64,000 nt of DNA from Streptomyces sp. A1277 (GCF_004795015.1 NZ_SSBI01000036.1:20265-84264), one strand, 5' to 3'; positions 49,727 through 58,413 are shown, numbered from the stretch's first letter. The notes: generated by a model from the letters alone, not told the origin. Made by a program: numbers and translations.

Positions 49727-50953
49727 TCAGCGCTTCCCGCGCGCCGCCTGCCCCGGCAGGACGATCCCCTGCGCGTGCGCGGTCTTCCCCGGCCGCAGGG
49801 TCCACGGCACCGGGGAGGTGTCGGTCAGCCAGCCCTCGGCGAGGAGGCTGCCCACCACGATCCCGCGCAGCGCCCGGGACAGCTTCTTCCAGCCCAGGCC
49901 CCGGCACAGCTGGTTGTACGAGGGGCCGTGGCCGTGCTCCGTACGGAACGCCACCGTGAACAGGGCGGCCTCGCGCCCGCAGTCGGGGTGCGCGTCTCGC
50001 CAGGTGCCGTAGGCGTCCAGGACCGTACGGGGCGCAGGCACGGAGGAGGGCGAGGTCAGGAACGCGTTTGCGACCCGGCCGAAGGGGAAGCGGCACAGCG
50101 GGCACTGCTCCACCGCCTCCACGTGCCGCAGCAGGACCGGGCTGATCCCCGACTTCCACTCCGCCCAGCGCTCCGGGGTCGCCTCCTGCGGCTGGAGGGC
50201 GGCCGCCGCCTCGCGCGCCGCCCGCCGCTCCTCTTCCTCCTGCGCGAGTGCGGCCAGCTCCTCGGGCGTACGGAACATGCCGGCGAGGTGCCCCACCGCC
50301 GCGCCGAGCCGGTAGGTCTGCCCGGACACCTCGGCGAGGAACCCCTTCTCCAGGAGCGTGGGCACCGCCCCGTAGCAGGCGACGGGCAGCTCGGCGGGCG
50401 CATGGCCGACCAGCTCGGCGGAGGAGTGGGCCGCCAGGAACAGCGCGGCGAGCCGTACCGCCGGCGAGCCCTTCCGCACGGGCTTGGCCAGCCGCGTACG
50501 CATGGACCACCCCGACACCCGCGACCGTGCCTCCTTGCCGAGGGGCAGCACATGGCCGGGGCCGGGCGCCATGTCCGGTACGACGATGCCGACCGGCTTG
50601 TCCTGGTCACCGCCGATCAGCTGACCGGGCACCTCCCACCCGGCGGCGACCAGCTCGGCGAGGGCGCCCTCCGGGTCCTCCAGACGCAAGGACCGCAGGT
50701 CGGTCCCGGTGAGGTTGCCGACCCCGGTGCGCGCGGCGCGGATCGCCACGACGACGGCGAGGAGCTGCGCGTCGACGGAGGTCAGCGGCAGGGCGGCCAC
50801 GTACGACAGGAGGGTGCGGGCGGCCTCGCCCTGGCGGTACGTCAGCAGGAACGGCGCCGGCGCGGGCGGCGGCGGGACGACGGCTTCGGCGGCGACGGCT
50901 TCGGCGGCTTCGGCGGCGACGAAGGAAACAGCGGGAACGGCAGGCTTGGGCAC
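49727..50953 (-). CDS. Hypothetical protein with CPLC motif
   Basis: 408 residues from the GTG at 50953. The first 40 residues are Ala/Val/Glu/Pro-rich and low complexity. Helical regions follow (FLLTYRQGEAARTLLSYVAA, LTSVDAQLLAVVVAIRAA), a winged-helix-like stretch (LLEKGFLAEVSGQTYRLG), a charged coiled coil (EEEERRAAREAAAAL) and a Cys pair in VEQCPLCRFPFGR. The end has GHGPSYNQLCRGLGWKKL. It may bind DNA, but I recognise no family. A promoter with two palindromes lies directly upstream, which supports this start over the GTG at 51004. Confidence 0.7.
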   Translation of the reverse strand: MPKPAVPAVSFVAAEAAEAVAAEAVVPPPPAPAPFLLTYRQGEAARTLLSYVAALPLTSVDAQLLAVVVAIRAARTGVGNLTGTDLRSLRLEDPEGALAELVAAGWEVPGQLIGGDQDKPVGIVVPDMAPGPGHVLPLGKEARSRVSGWSMRTRLAKPVRKGSPAVRLAALFLAAHSSAELVGHAPAELPVACYGAVPTLLEKGFLAEVSGQTYRLGAAVGHLAGMFRTPEELAALAQEEEERRAAREAAAALQPQEATPERWAEWKSGISPVLLRHVEAVEQCPLCRFPFGRVANAFLTSPSSVPAPRTVLDAYGTWRDAHPDCGREAALFTVAFRTEHGHGPSYNQLCRGLGWKKLSRALRGIVVGSLLAEGWLTDTSPVPWTLRPGKTAHAQGIVLPGQAARGKR

Positions 50954-50995
50954 ATCACATCTAACGGTGATCTGACCGCCGAAGTCACGTGTGAC
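50954..50995 (-). promoter_or_regulatory. Promoter with two overlapping palindromes
   Basis: On the minus strand GTGACT (50988-50983) and TTAGAT (50964-50959) are spaced by 18 bases and end 5 bases before the GTG start. GTCAC-GT-GTGAC (50984-50995) covers the -35 and ATCAC-N8-GTGAT (50954-50971) covers the -10, a layout that suggests repression at both elements. Confidence 0.6.
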
Positions 50996-51170
50996 CTGAC
51001 GCACGCCCCCGAGGACGTCAGCGGGACGTCAGGGAGGCGTTAGCAGAACATGAGCGGCGGGCGGGAGGCTACTCATGCCAGACGGTCAGGAGGGGGAGCG
51101 GTTCGCCGCAAGTTCCGGGCTTGTCTGCACCGAACCGACCACTGCACCGCCACACACTTCGGGGAATCAC

Positions 51171-51977
51171 ATGCGTACGATCCGCAACCGCAAGCGCACC
51201 GCCACCCTCGGCGCGGCCGTCACCGCCGTGCTCGCCCTCGCCCTCACCGCCTGCGGCGGGGACGACGGCGGTACGAAGTCGGCCGGCCCGGCGGACAGTG
51301 CCGCCTCGGCCCCCGCCTCCGCCGACGCCACCACGGCCGCCGACGGCACCGAGGACAAGGACGCCGCGACGACCGGCGGCTCCACGACGACCGAAGGCGC
51401 GACGACGGCCGGCGGCACCACGGACAAGGTCAGCTCCAGCACCGGCACGTCCAAGGGCGGCGCCGCGAAGACCGGCGGCACCACCACCGCGGGCGGCAAC
51501 ACCAGCGACAGCTACGCCTACAAGCACCCCTGCAAGAGCGGCGACCTGTCGGTGCGCGTGTACGCCCGTGAGGGTTCGTCCACCCAGCACGTCATCGAGG
51601 TCAACAACACCGGCACGAACTCCTGCGGCCTGAGCTACTTCCCGCGCGTCAGCCTGGGCGCCTCGAAGGCCGCGGACCACAGCGGCGACATCAGGCCGCT
51701 GGTCCCGAGTGGCCTGGGCGGCGCCCCGGCGTACCCGGTCAAGCCGAAGACCGCCGCGATCGCGGTGATCGACCTCAACCCGAGCGGCAGCGCCAACGCC
51801 CTGACGTGGATCAACGAGCTGAACGTCCTGGCCGACGGCGACCACATGGCCAACGCCGAGCAGCTCAACTTCGCGCTCGGCCCGAACGTCAAGGTCCGCG
51901 ACCCGAAGCTGGGCCTGTACGAGAACTCGATCGCGGACGCGGTGAACTCCATGAAGCAGGCCGACACGAAGTCCTGA
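51171..51977 (+). CDS. DUF4232-type lipoprotein
   Basis: 268 residues. The lipobox is LALTAC-GGD at Cys28. A long Thr/Ala/Gly/Asp-rich linker (about 30-110) precedes a beta-rich domain with HPCKSGDLSVRVYAREGSST, VIEVNNTGTNSCGLSYFPRV and VIDLNPSG, the usual landmarks of DUF4232 surface proteins common in Streptomyces. The two Cys probably form a disulfide. Role unknown. Confidence 0.8.
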   Translation: MRTIRNRKRTATLGAAVTAVLALALTACGGDDGGTKSAGPADSAASAPASADATTAADGTEDKDAATTGGSTTTEGATTAGGTTDKVSSSTGTSKGGAAKTGGTTTAGGNTSDSYAYKHPCKSGDLSVRVYAREGSSTQHVIEVNNTGTNSCGLSYFPRVSLGASKAADHSGDIRPLVPSGLGGAPAYPVKPKTAAIAVIDLNPSGSANALTWINELNVLADGDHMANAEQLNFALGPNVKVRDPKLGLYENSIADAVNSMKQADTKS

Positions 51978-52001
51978 CCCAACCGCGGCGGGCCACGGTG
52001 A

Positions 52002-52038
52002 AGCCCCCGGACGGACCACGACGGTCCGTCCGGGGGCT
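52002..52038. terminator. Bidirectional terminator, lipoprotein / VOC gene
   Basis: A 16-bp perfect stem (AGCCCCCGGACGGACC / GGTCCGTCCGGGGGCT) with an ACGAC loop and CTTCC beyond, between convergent genes. Confidence 0.88.
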
Positions 52039-52046
52039 CTTCCTCG

Positions 52047-52460
52047 TCAGCCGGCTGCCAACTGGGTGAAGCGGAGGCGGTTGCCGAACGGGTCGCGCAG
52101 GCCGCAGTCCGTTCCGTAGGGGCGTTCGGTGGGCTCCTCGGTGAACTCGACGCCCTGGGCGAGCAGCGTCTCGTACGTCTTGCGGCAGTCGTCCGTGGTG
52201 AGGATGAGCCACCCGCCCATCGCCCCCTTGGTCACGAGGTCGCGCACCTGCGCCGCCGTCTCCTCGGACATCGCCGGCGGACCCGGCTTCTCCAGGAGGA
52301 CCTGGTGCTCCGGGTGGCCGGGGACGTTCACGGTGAGCCAGCGCATGGGGCCCATGTCGACGTCGGCGGCGACCTCGAGACCGAGCTTGCCGACGTAGAA
52401 GTCGAGGGCCTCGTCCTGGTCCAGAACGTAGATCTGCGTGTGCGTGATGGCGTTGAACAT
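52047..52460 (-). CDS. VOC / glyoxalase-superfamily protein
   Basis: 137 residues with the paired beta-alpha-beta-beta-beta fold: ITHTQIYVLDQDEALDFYVG at the start and YGTDCGLRDPFGNRLRFTQL at the end. Likely metal ligands are His in ITHTQ, an internal His/Glu (HQVLLE) and a C-terminal acidic residue. Members include dioxygenases, glyoxalases and antibiotic-binding resistance proteins; no assignment is possible here. The ATG at 52460 is preferred over the GTG three codons upstream, though neither has a clear ribosome site. Confidence 0.83.
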   Translation of the reverse strand: MFNAITHTQIYVLDQDEALDFYVGKLGLEVAADVDMGPMRWLTVNVPGHPEHQVLLEKPGPPAMSEETAAQVRDLVTKGAMGGWLILTTDDCRKTYETLLAQGVEFTEEPTERPYGTDCGLRDPFGNRLRFTQLAAG

Positions 52461-52508
52461 GACGTTCACGCTACGGGGGAAGAGCTGCGAAAACTTATCC
52501 GGAACTGC

Positions 52509-53009
52509 TCAGCCGGAGCCGGGCGGGGACGTGCCGGAGCCGGACGGGGACGTGCCGGAGCCCGGCCGGGACGTGCCGGAGCCGGACGGGGACGTGCCGG
52601 AGCCGGGCGGGGGAACGTCCGCGCTGGGCCGGGTCCACGCCATGGTGAAGCACGTGGGTACGTCTCGGGCGGACGCGTGCCTGCGGTACTCCCTGGGCGT
52701 CCGTCCCACGATGGCGCGGAAGGTCCGGCTGAAGGTGCCCGTACTGCCGAAGCCGACCTCGAAGCAGATGTCCGTCACGCTGCGGCCGGTCTCCCGCAGC
52801 AGGAACATCGCCCGCTCCACCCGGCGCCGCTGCAGATAGTGGTGCGGCGTCTCGCCGAACGTGGCGCGGAAGGTGCGCGAGAAGTGCGCCGGTGACACAT
52901 GGGCGATACGGGCGAGCGCGGGCACGTCCAGCGGCTGGGCGTACGCCCGGTCCATCGCGTCCCTGGCCCGCAGCATGCGGCGGTTGGACTCCTCCGTGGC
53001 TCGGCTCAC
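52509..53009 (-). CDS. AraC-family DNA-binding protein with repeat tail
   Basis: 166 residues from a GTG at 53009. Two AraC HTH motifs fill residues 12-110 (LDVPALARIAHVSPAHFSRTFRATF, VTDICFEVGFGSTGTFSRTFRAIVGRTPREYR). There is no N-terminal sensing domain. The C-terminus ends in four and a half copies of a seven-residue unit of the type PSGSGTS. It is divergent from the DUF402 gene, which it may regulate. The VOC gene follows 48 bases after its stop. Confidence 0.83.
   Translation of the reverse strand: MSRATEESNRRMLRARDAMDRAYAQPLDVPALARIAHVSPAHFSRTFRATFGETPHHYLQRRRVERAMFLLRETGRSVTDICFEVGFGSTGTFSRTFRAIVGRTPREYRRHASARDVPTCFTMAWTRPSADVPPPGSGTSPSGSGTSRPGSGTSPSGSGTSPPGSG
52512..52616. repeat. 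21-bp tandem repeats encoding the AraC tail
   Basis: Five 21-base units on the model GCCGGAGCCGGACGGGGACG T, the second and fourth identical, encode seven-residue GSGTS-type units in frame. The array covers the last codons of the gene. Confidence 0.9.
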
Positions 53010-53070
53010 CCGGCCATCAGACCACGGACCGGCCCTGCTTCCGTACGTGTCCGCCGTGCGCGAGGCGGGC

Positions 53071-53772
53071 ATGATCAATTGCATGAAAGAGGACAAGAGG
53101 GACACCGCGAGCAGCACACCGGGCCGGATCCTGCACTGGAACTTCTTCATAGGCGGCCACCTCAGCGCGTCCGTACCCGTGCGCCTGGTCGAACGCACGG
53201 ACGCGGGACAGCTGGTGTGGATGAAATCGGGCACCCCGATGTGGCACACCGCCCTCCCGCACGGCGTCACCCACTTGCGGGAAATCGACCCGCACGAGCG
53301 TCCACCCGGGGGCTTCCCCGTCGTCGCGGGCCGCTGGCCGATGGGCGACGCCCTCTTCTACCAGCCGACGGGGGCCGCGCACTCGGTGCTGTGGCTCTTC
53401 GGCCGCAGACACAAGTTCCGCGGCTGGTACGTGAATCTCGAACGCCGCGTGCACCACGGCGACGACATCGACATCACGGACCACGAACTGGACATCAACG
53501 TGGCGCCGGACCGGACCTGGCGATGGAAGGACGAGCAGTCCTTCGCGGAGAAGACCGGCCACCCCGCGTACTGGACGGCCGAGGAAGCCGTCGCCATCCG
53601 GTCCGAAGGAGCGACGGTCGCACAGCTCGCCGAGGCCGGAACCTTTCCCTTCGACGGCTCCTGGTGCGATTTCCGGCCACCCTCGTGGTGGGAAACCCCG
53701 ACCCGCCCACCGAACCCCCGCCACCCACTCCTGCGCCCACTGGACCGGCCGACCTCGCATCCCACGCCCTGA
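53071..53772 (+). CDS. DUF402 (FomD-like) phosphohydrolase
   Basis: 233 residues; the ATG at 53071 has GAGG five bases upstream, and a second ATG at 53083 is possible. The DUF402 core has WYVNLERRVHHGDDIDITDHELDI, then WRWKDEQSFAEKTG. The Asp/Glu/Lys set fits the metal and substrate residues of FomD and SA1684, which hydrolyse nucleoside diphosphates or CMP-phosphonates. The C-terminus is Pro-rich. It is divergent from the AraC gene. Substrate unknown. Confidence 0.8.
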   Translation: MINCMKEDKRDTASSTPGRILHWNFFIGGHLSASVPVRLVERTDAGQLVWMKSGTPMWHTALPHGVTHLREIDPHERPPGGFPVVAGRWPMGDALFYQPTGAAHSVLWLFGRRHKFRGWYVNLERRVHHGDDIDITDHELDINVAPDRTWRWKDEQSFAEKTGHPAYWTAEEAVAIRSEGATVAQLAEAGTFPFDGSWCDFRPPSWWETPTRPPNPRHPLLRPLDRPTSHPTP

Positions 53773-53900
53773 GCAGCGCGTCCCGGAGGCCACGAGAGCT
53801 CCCGGCCAGGGTGGCGCGATGACGATCATTGCTCGACGTCACTCTCCGTGATACACAGAGTAACCATACGTATTTCGCCCACACACCGATTCGATCCGCA

Positions 53901-53923
53901 GGTCAGGGCGGTCAGACCGGTCA
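53901..53923. promoter_or_regulatory. Three GGTCA direct repeats upstream of the T4SS-like operon
   Basis: GGTCA starts at 53901, 53910 and 53919, a strict 9-base period, 130 bases before the first gene. The 279-base gap holds no other gene. Function as a regulator site is a guess. Confidence 0.4.
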
Positions 53924-53999
53924 AATGTGCGAGATCCGGGTAAAGAGAGCCGCCAAGCCGTCGTGCGAAAGCAGTTTCATCAGCGAAGATAGAGAGTGA

Positions 54000-54019
54000 C
54001 CCGTGCCGTGCGGCACGGG
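54000..54019 (+). other. 5' leader hairpin of the T4SS-like operon
   Basis: CCCGTGCC / GGCACGGG with a GTGC loop, 33 bases before the first start codon; it may stabilise the message. Confidence 0.5.
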
Positions 54020-54051
54020 CGCCGAACTACCCAACAGGGGCGGTGACTTAC

Positions 54052-54360
54052 ATGATCCTGGCAGCTGAAAAGGGCGACATCACCACCATCATCGGCGGAA
54101 TCGCCCCGAACTGGGGGCCGTTCGGGACCCTCGGCAACGAGGCCCGCGTCATGATCGAGGTGGTGATGGCGATCGCCATCCTGCTGTGCCTCGGCATCGC
54201 GGTCTGGGGAGCGGCCAAGCAGCGGATCGGCGCGACGGCTCTGCGTGACACGTTCAGCGCGGAACAGGGCAAGGGGCTGATCGTGGCCGGCCTGACCGGT
54301 GTGTTCATCATCGGATCCCTCGGGACCCTGTTCACCATTGTCTACGGGATGGCTGTCTGA
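54052..54360 (+). CDS. cmdF: Small VirB2/TrbC-like membrane protein (CmdF by synteny)
   Basis: 102 residues with two membrane helices at about 35-55 and 77-98 joined by a short basic cytoplasmic loop (GAAKQRIGATALRDTFSAEQ), the layout of VirB2/TrbC pilin-type subunits, though without a cleavable signal. The ATG at 54052 is five bases after GGTGA; a GTG three codons upstream also exists. It opens a six-gene plus-strand operon that matches S. coelicolor cmdF-cmdA (SCO4131 to SCO4126 as I recall), where mutants are affected in differentiation and antibiotic production. Confidence 0.75.
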   Translation: MILAAEKGDITTIIGGIAPNWGPFGTLGNEARVMIEVVMAIAILLCLGIAVWGAAKQRIGATALRDTFSAEQGKGLIVAGLTGVFIIGSLGTLFTIVYGMAV

Positions 54361-54543
54361 CCGGCCGTCATCCCACACCCCGGGGGCTGTCCCGCCCCAC
54401 CCCTCCCATCCGTCCGTCGTGCCCACCGGCAGAGGTTGCGTCCCCCTGATGTCGAGTCACCACACCGCGCCCGCGCGGAGAGCAGCACGGCTACCGTCGT
54501 ACTACGACGCGGTTCGAGCAACGGTTGAGAGGGCGTACGCGGC

Positions 54544-55410
54544 ATGACTCTCGGCGACGAGGACGGCTACGGCAACGACGCGGGACGCGGCGACGCCTAC
54601 AGCACCATCGGCGGCACGCGCCAGACCCGCACCCGCCTCCCCGACGGCCCGGCCGGCGACCCCTACGGCCCCCGCCGCCCACCCCGCAACTCACGCTCCC
54701 TCATCACGGTCGTCGGCGTGGTGGTCCTGCTCCTGGGCGCTATCGCCTTCGCGAACATGGGCGGAGGCGACAGCGGCAACGGCGGCGCGTCCGGAGGCAC
54801 CGCCAACAACAAGACCGGCGCCGCCCCGACCGCGGCCACGGGCACAAAGCCGGTCCCGGAGAAGAACGGCACAATCCCCTCGGGCTTCGCCCACGACGAA
54901 CAGGGGGCGCAGAGCGCGGCGGCCAACTACGCGGTGGCGCTGGGATCGGCCGACATGTTCGTCTCACCCTCACGCCATGCCATCGTCCAGGCCACACATG
55001 ACCCTGCCGTCGTGGACAAGCTGATCACTGATCTCAACGCGGCCTACTCTCCGGGTTTCCTCAAGAACGTCGGCCTGAATGAGGACGGCAGCGCTCCCAC
55101 CGGCCTGACCTTCGTCTCGCGCACGGTGCCGGTGGGAACGAAGGTGGTCGAGCAGGCCGCGGATTCAGTCACGGTCGAGGTCTGGTGCACAGGTCTGGTC
55201 GGCATGGCCGGTGAGGGCTCCACGAAGCCGGTGACCGAGACCTGGTTCACCATCTCGGAGAAGCTCAAGTGGGTCGGGAACGACTGGAAGATCGAGTCGT
55301 CGAGCCAGACCGAGGGGCCCACTCCTGTCAGCGGTGACAATCGGGCCTCCTCGGCAGATGAGATCGCCGGCGCGGTTGAGGGATACGGAGGGTTCGTCTA
55401 TGCCCGATAA
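54544..55410 (+). CDS. cmdE: VirB8/TcpC-like single-pass protein (CmdE by synteny)
   Basis: 288 residues. A 50-residue charged, Gly/Asp/Arg-rich cytoplasmic segment, one membrane helix (about 51-71), a Gly/Thr/Ala linker and an extracellular domain with AANYAVALGSADMFVS, FVSRTVPVGTKVVEQAADSV and ETWFTISEKLKWVGNDWKIE. The last part has the alternating pattern of the NTF2-like fold of VirB8/TcpC. It probably anchors the channel in the cell wall zone. It overlaps the next gene by 11 bases. Confidence 0.75.
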   Translation: MTLGDEDGYGNDAGRGDAYSTIGGTRQTRTRLPDGPAGDPYGPRRPPRNSRSLITVVGVVVLLLGAIAFANMGGGDSGNGGASGGTANNKTGAAPTAATGTKPVPEKNGTIPSGFAHDEQGAQSAAANYAVALGSADMFVSPSRHAIVQATHDPAVVDKLITDLNAAYSPGFLKNVGLNEDGSAPTGLTFVSRTVPVGTKVVEQAADSVTVEVWCTGLVGMAGEGSTKPVTETWFTISEKLKWVGNDWKIESSSQTEGPTPVSGDNRASSADEIAGAVEGYGGFVYAR

Positions 55411-56761
55411 CCGTCGCCGGAGCGCACGCTCCCTGGCACTTCTGAGCATCCTTCCTGCCATGGTCCTACTGGGCACCCGGGCTTCGGCGGAACCCTCGCC
55501 GTCCCCATCGCCCAGCAAGAAGGACAACGACGCATGCGACCTCATCGTGGGGCTCGCCAAGGACTACTGCGAAGGCGGCAGCGCCAACGCGCCCAAGTCC
55601 ACCCCACCCGCCAGCACCGACCCCGCTCTCGACCCGCTCACCTCGCTCGGCCGGGGCTGCGCCGACGCCGCCGCGTGGATCGTGGGCAAGCTCAGCGACG
55701 CAGTCAAAAGCACCGCCAACGTCGACTTCACGAACACCCGCTTCCTCCAGCAGTACGCGATCGTCTTCGCCGCCTCCACCGTCCTGACGCTCGTCCTGTG
55801 GCTCCTCGCCGTCGCCAAGCGCGCGATCCGCGGCGTGCCGCTCACCACCGCGATCTCCGAGGCCATCGGCTTCCTCTGGCTCACCGTCCTCGCCTCCGCC
55901 TTCACCCCGCTGATCCTCTACACGATCGTCTCCGCGACCGACGGCGTCACCGAGGTCATCGCCTCGTCCTCCGGCGGGCAGACCGACGTCTTCTTCGGCT
56001 CCTTCGCCGAGGCCCTCAAGAAGGACGCCGACATCGGCGGCGGCCCGATCATGCTGATCGTCGTCTCCCTCGTGTCGATCCTCGCCGCCGGCATCCTCTG
56101 GCTGGAGCTCGTCATCCGCGCCGCCCTCCTCTACGTCGGCGCCCTGCTGGGCACCGCCGTCTACGCGGGGCTCGTCGACAAGAACATGTGGGGCCACGTA
56201 CGCCGCTGGGCGGGCATCATGGTCGCGGTGATCATGGTCAAGCCCGTCATCGTCGTCGTCCTCGGCCTGGCCGGCGCCCTGTCGTCGGACGACGGCCCCG
56301 ACGCGTTCTCCGCCGTGGTCTCCGGCCTCGCCATCATCCTCCTGGCCATCTTCGCCTCCGGGATGATCTACCGCTTCGTCCCCGGCTTCGGCGACGAGAT
56401 CCAGGGCGCCCGTACCAACCGCAAGCAGGCCACCGACGGCTCCCAGGCCGCCGCCATGATCAGCTCCCCCGCCGCCCTCGTCTCCCAGGGCATCAAGACC
56501 CACAGCAGCCGCGGCGGCGGCCAGGACAGCGGCGGCAACACCAGCGGCGGCGGGCGCCCCGCCAACCCGGTCAGCGGCGGCGTCGCCGCCCACAGCTCCC
56601 GCAACACCGGGAGCGGGGTCGGCGGCGGATCTGTCCCCTCCGCCGCACCTCCGCCCCGCAGCGGTTCGGGTCCCACCTCCGGCACCCCCCACAGCAGCCG
56701 CGGCACCCGCGGCGGTTCAGGCAGCACAGGTAACAACCGCACAGGAGGTGGCGGGCGTTGA
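55400..56761 (+). CDS. cmdD: VirB6/TrbL-like polytopic membrane protein (CmdD by synteny)
   Basis: 453 residues; the ATG follows GGAGGG inside the end of cmdE. A signal peptide (about 1-30) is followed by a Ser/Pro/Lys segment with two Cys, and then about six membrane helices between residues 115 and 335, as in VirB6/TrbL inner-membrane channel proteins. The cytoplasmic tail (about 350-453) is Gly/Ser/Asn-rich and repeats THSSR, AHSSR and PHSSR at regular distances. The stop overlaps the TTG start of the next gene. Confidence 0.78.
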   Translation: MPDNRRRSARSLALLSILPAMVLLGTRASAEPSPSPSPSKKDNDACDLIVGLAKDYCEGGSANAPKSTPPASTDPALDPLTSLGRGCADAAAWIVGKLSDAVKSTANVDFTNTRFLQQYAIVFAASTVLTLVLWLLAVAKRAIRGVPLTTAISEAIGFLWLTVLASAFTPLILYTIVSATDGVTEVIASSSGGQTDVFFGSFAEALKKDADIGGGPIMLIVVSLVSILAAGILWLELVIRAALLYVGALLGTAVYAGLVDKNMWGHVRRWAGIMVAVIMVKPVIVVVLGLAGALSSDDGPDAFSAVVSGLAIILLAIFASGMIYRFVPGFGDEIQGARTNRKQATDGSQAAAMISSPAALVSQGIKTHSSRGGGQDSGGNTSGGGRPANPVSGGVAAHSSRNTGSGVGGGSVPSAAPPPRSGSGPTSGTPHSSRGTRGGSGSTGNNRTGGGGR

Positions 56762-58308
56762 GCACTCAGTCCCATCCGATCACGCCCCGCCGTACGTATC
56801 TCATCGGCCGCGCCAGGCCGAACGCGATCGTCGGCAAGAACCGCGAGACGGGCGAGATCGCCCTGATCATCGCCGGCGCGTTCCTCGGCATGATGAGCGG
56901 CCTGCTCGTCCCGGTCCTCTCCCTGCGCATCGTGCTGCTCACCGGCTTCCCGCTGCTCGCCCTAGCCGTGGTCTACGTCCCGTACAAGCACCGGACCTTC
57001 TACAAGTGGTTCGAGATCAACCGCAGCTACAAGCGCTCCCTGCGCCGCGGCACCACCTACCGCTCCGTCGCCATGGAGGCGGGCACCCACGCCGACGGGC
57101 GCGAGGTCGAGATCGGCCCGCCCCCCGGCATCGGCCGGATCAACTGGATGGCCGCCCCCTTCGGCCCGGACGAGATCGCGGTCCTGCTCCACGCCGACCG
57201 GCGCACCGTCACCGCGGCCATCGAGATCGAGGGCCCCGGCGTCGGGCTGCGCGACAGCGAGGACCAGGAAGCGCTCGTCGACCGGTTCGGCACCCTGCTC
57301 AAGCACGTCGCCAACGGGGACGGCTTCGTCACGCGCCTCCAGATGCTGGCCCGTACGCTCCCCGCCGACCCCGACGCCCACGCCAAGGACGTCGCCCAGC
57401 GCGGCGACCACGCCTCACCGCGCTGGCTCCAGGACTCCTACGACCAGCTCCAGTCCATGGTCTCCACCTCCAGCGAGCAGCACCGCGCCTACCTCGTCGC
57501 CTGCATGCACTTCACCCGCGAGCTCGCCGCCGAGGCCAACGCCATGGCTCGCGCCGCCCGCCCGCACGCCGGCCGCAAGCTCGACCGGGACGCCGGACTG
57601 GCCGTCGTCATGGCCCGCGAGCTCACCGACATCTGTGCCCGCCTCGCCGAGGCCGACATCCGGGTCCGCCAGCCCCTCGGCCAGAGCCGGCTGGCCTCCC
57701 TCGTGCACTCCATGTACGACCCCGACCACCCCATCGACCACATCCAGGCCATGACCAAGCGCAACGCCTGGCCGGCCGAGCTGGACGCGGTCGAGCCGAC
57801 GTTCCTCCAGGCCAAGACCCGTGAGTCGTCCACCCGCGCTCCCTGGTGCCACTCCACGGCCTGGGTGAAGGAGTGGCCGATGACACCCGTCGGCGTCAAC
57901 TTCCTCGCCCCGCTGCTCGTCCACACCCCCGACGTGATCCGTACGGTCGCCGTCTGCATGGACCTCGAACCCACCGAGATCGCCATCGAGCGGATGCTCA
58001 CCGAGAAGACCAACGACGACGCAGAGGCCAGCCGCCAGGCCAAGATGAACCGGACCGTCGACCCCCGCGACATCGCCGCCCACGGCCGGCTCGACCAGCG
58101 GGGTGAAGACCTCGCCAGCGGCGCCGCCGGGGTCAACCTCGTGGGGTACATCACCGTGTCGTCGCGTTCCCCCGAAGCCCTCGCCCGCGACAAGCGGACG
58201 ATCCGCGCCTCGGCCGGAAAGTCGTACCTGAAGCTGGAGTGGTGCGACCGCGAGCACCACCGCGCCTTCGTGAACACCCTGCCGTTCGCCACCGGCATCC
58301 GCCGCTAG
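56758..58308 (+). CDS. cmdC: SCO6880-family protein, VirB3/VirB4 N-terminal-like (CmdC by synteny)
   Basis: 516 residues with a TTG start that overlaps the cmdD stop (TTGA) and has AGGAGGTG seven bases upstream. Two membrane helices (about 34-55 and 60-75, PrgI/VirB3-like) are followed by a large cytoplasmic region with VEIGPPPGIGRINWM, HHASPRW-like and QAKTRESSTRAPWCHSTAW segments. There is no Walker A motif. The family accompanies VirB4-type ATPases in actinobacteria and looks like the N-terminal half of VirB4 encoded separately. Confidence 0.82.
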   Translation: MSTQSHPITPRRTYLIGRARPNAIVGKNRETGEIALIIAGAFLGMMSGLLVPVLSLRIVLLTGFPLLALAVVYVPYKHRTFYKWFEINRSYKRSLRRGTTYRSVAMEAGTHADGREVEIGPPPGIGRINWMAAPFGPDEIAVLLHADRRTVTAAIEIEGPGVGLRDSEDQEALVDRFGTLLKHVANGDGFVTRLQMLARTLPADPDAHAKDVAQRGDHASPRWLQDSYDQLQSMVSTSSEQHRAYLVACMHFTRELAAEANAMARAARPHAGRKLDRDAGLAVVMARELTDICARLAEADIRVRQPLGQSRLASLVHSMYDPDHPIDHIQAMTKRNAWPAELDAVEPTFLQAKTRESSTRAPWCHSTAWVKEWPMTPVGVNFLAPLLVHTPDVIRTVAVCMDLEPTEIAIERMLTEKTNDDAEASRQAKMNRTVDPRDIAAHGRLDQRGEDLASGAAGVNLVGYITVSSRSPEALARDKRTIRASAGKSYLKLEWCDREHHRAFVNTLPFATGIRR

Positions 58309-58413
58309 CCCCCGCAACCCCGCCGCAGCGCACAGAACACCGAACACAGCCCACAGAGCACCGCACCCAGCACCCAGAGCACCGAGAGAGACGAAAGGGA
58401 GGTCGGTCACGCC

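Noticed and set aside
53773..54051. CRISPR array or tRNA gene in the intergenic gaps
   Set aside because: No direct-repeat/spacer pattern and no cloverleaf with T-loop consensus was seen here or elsewhere in the window.
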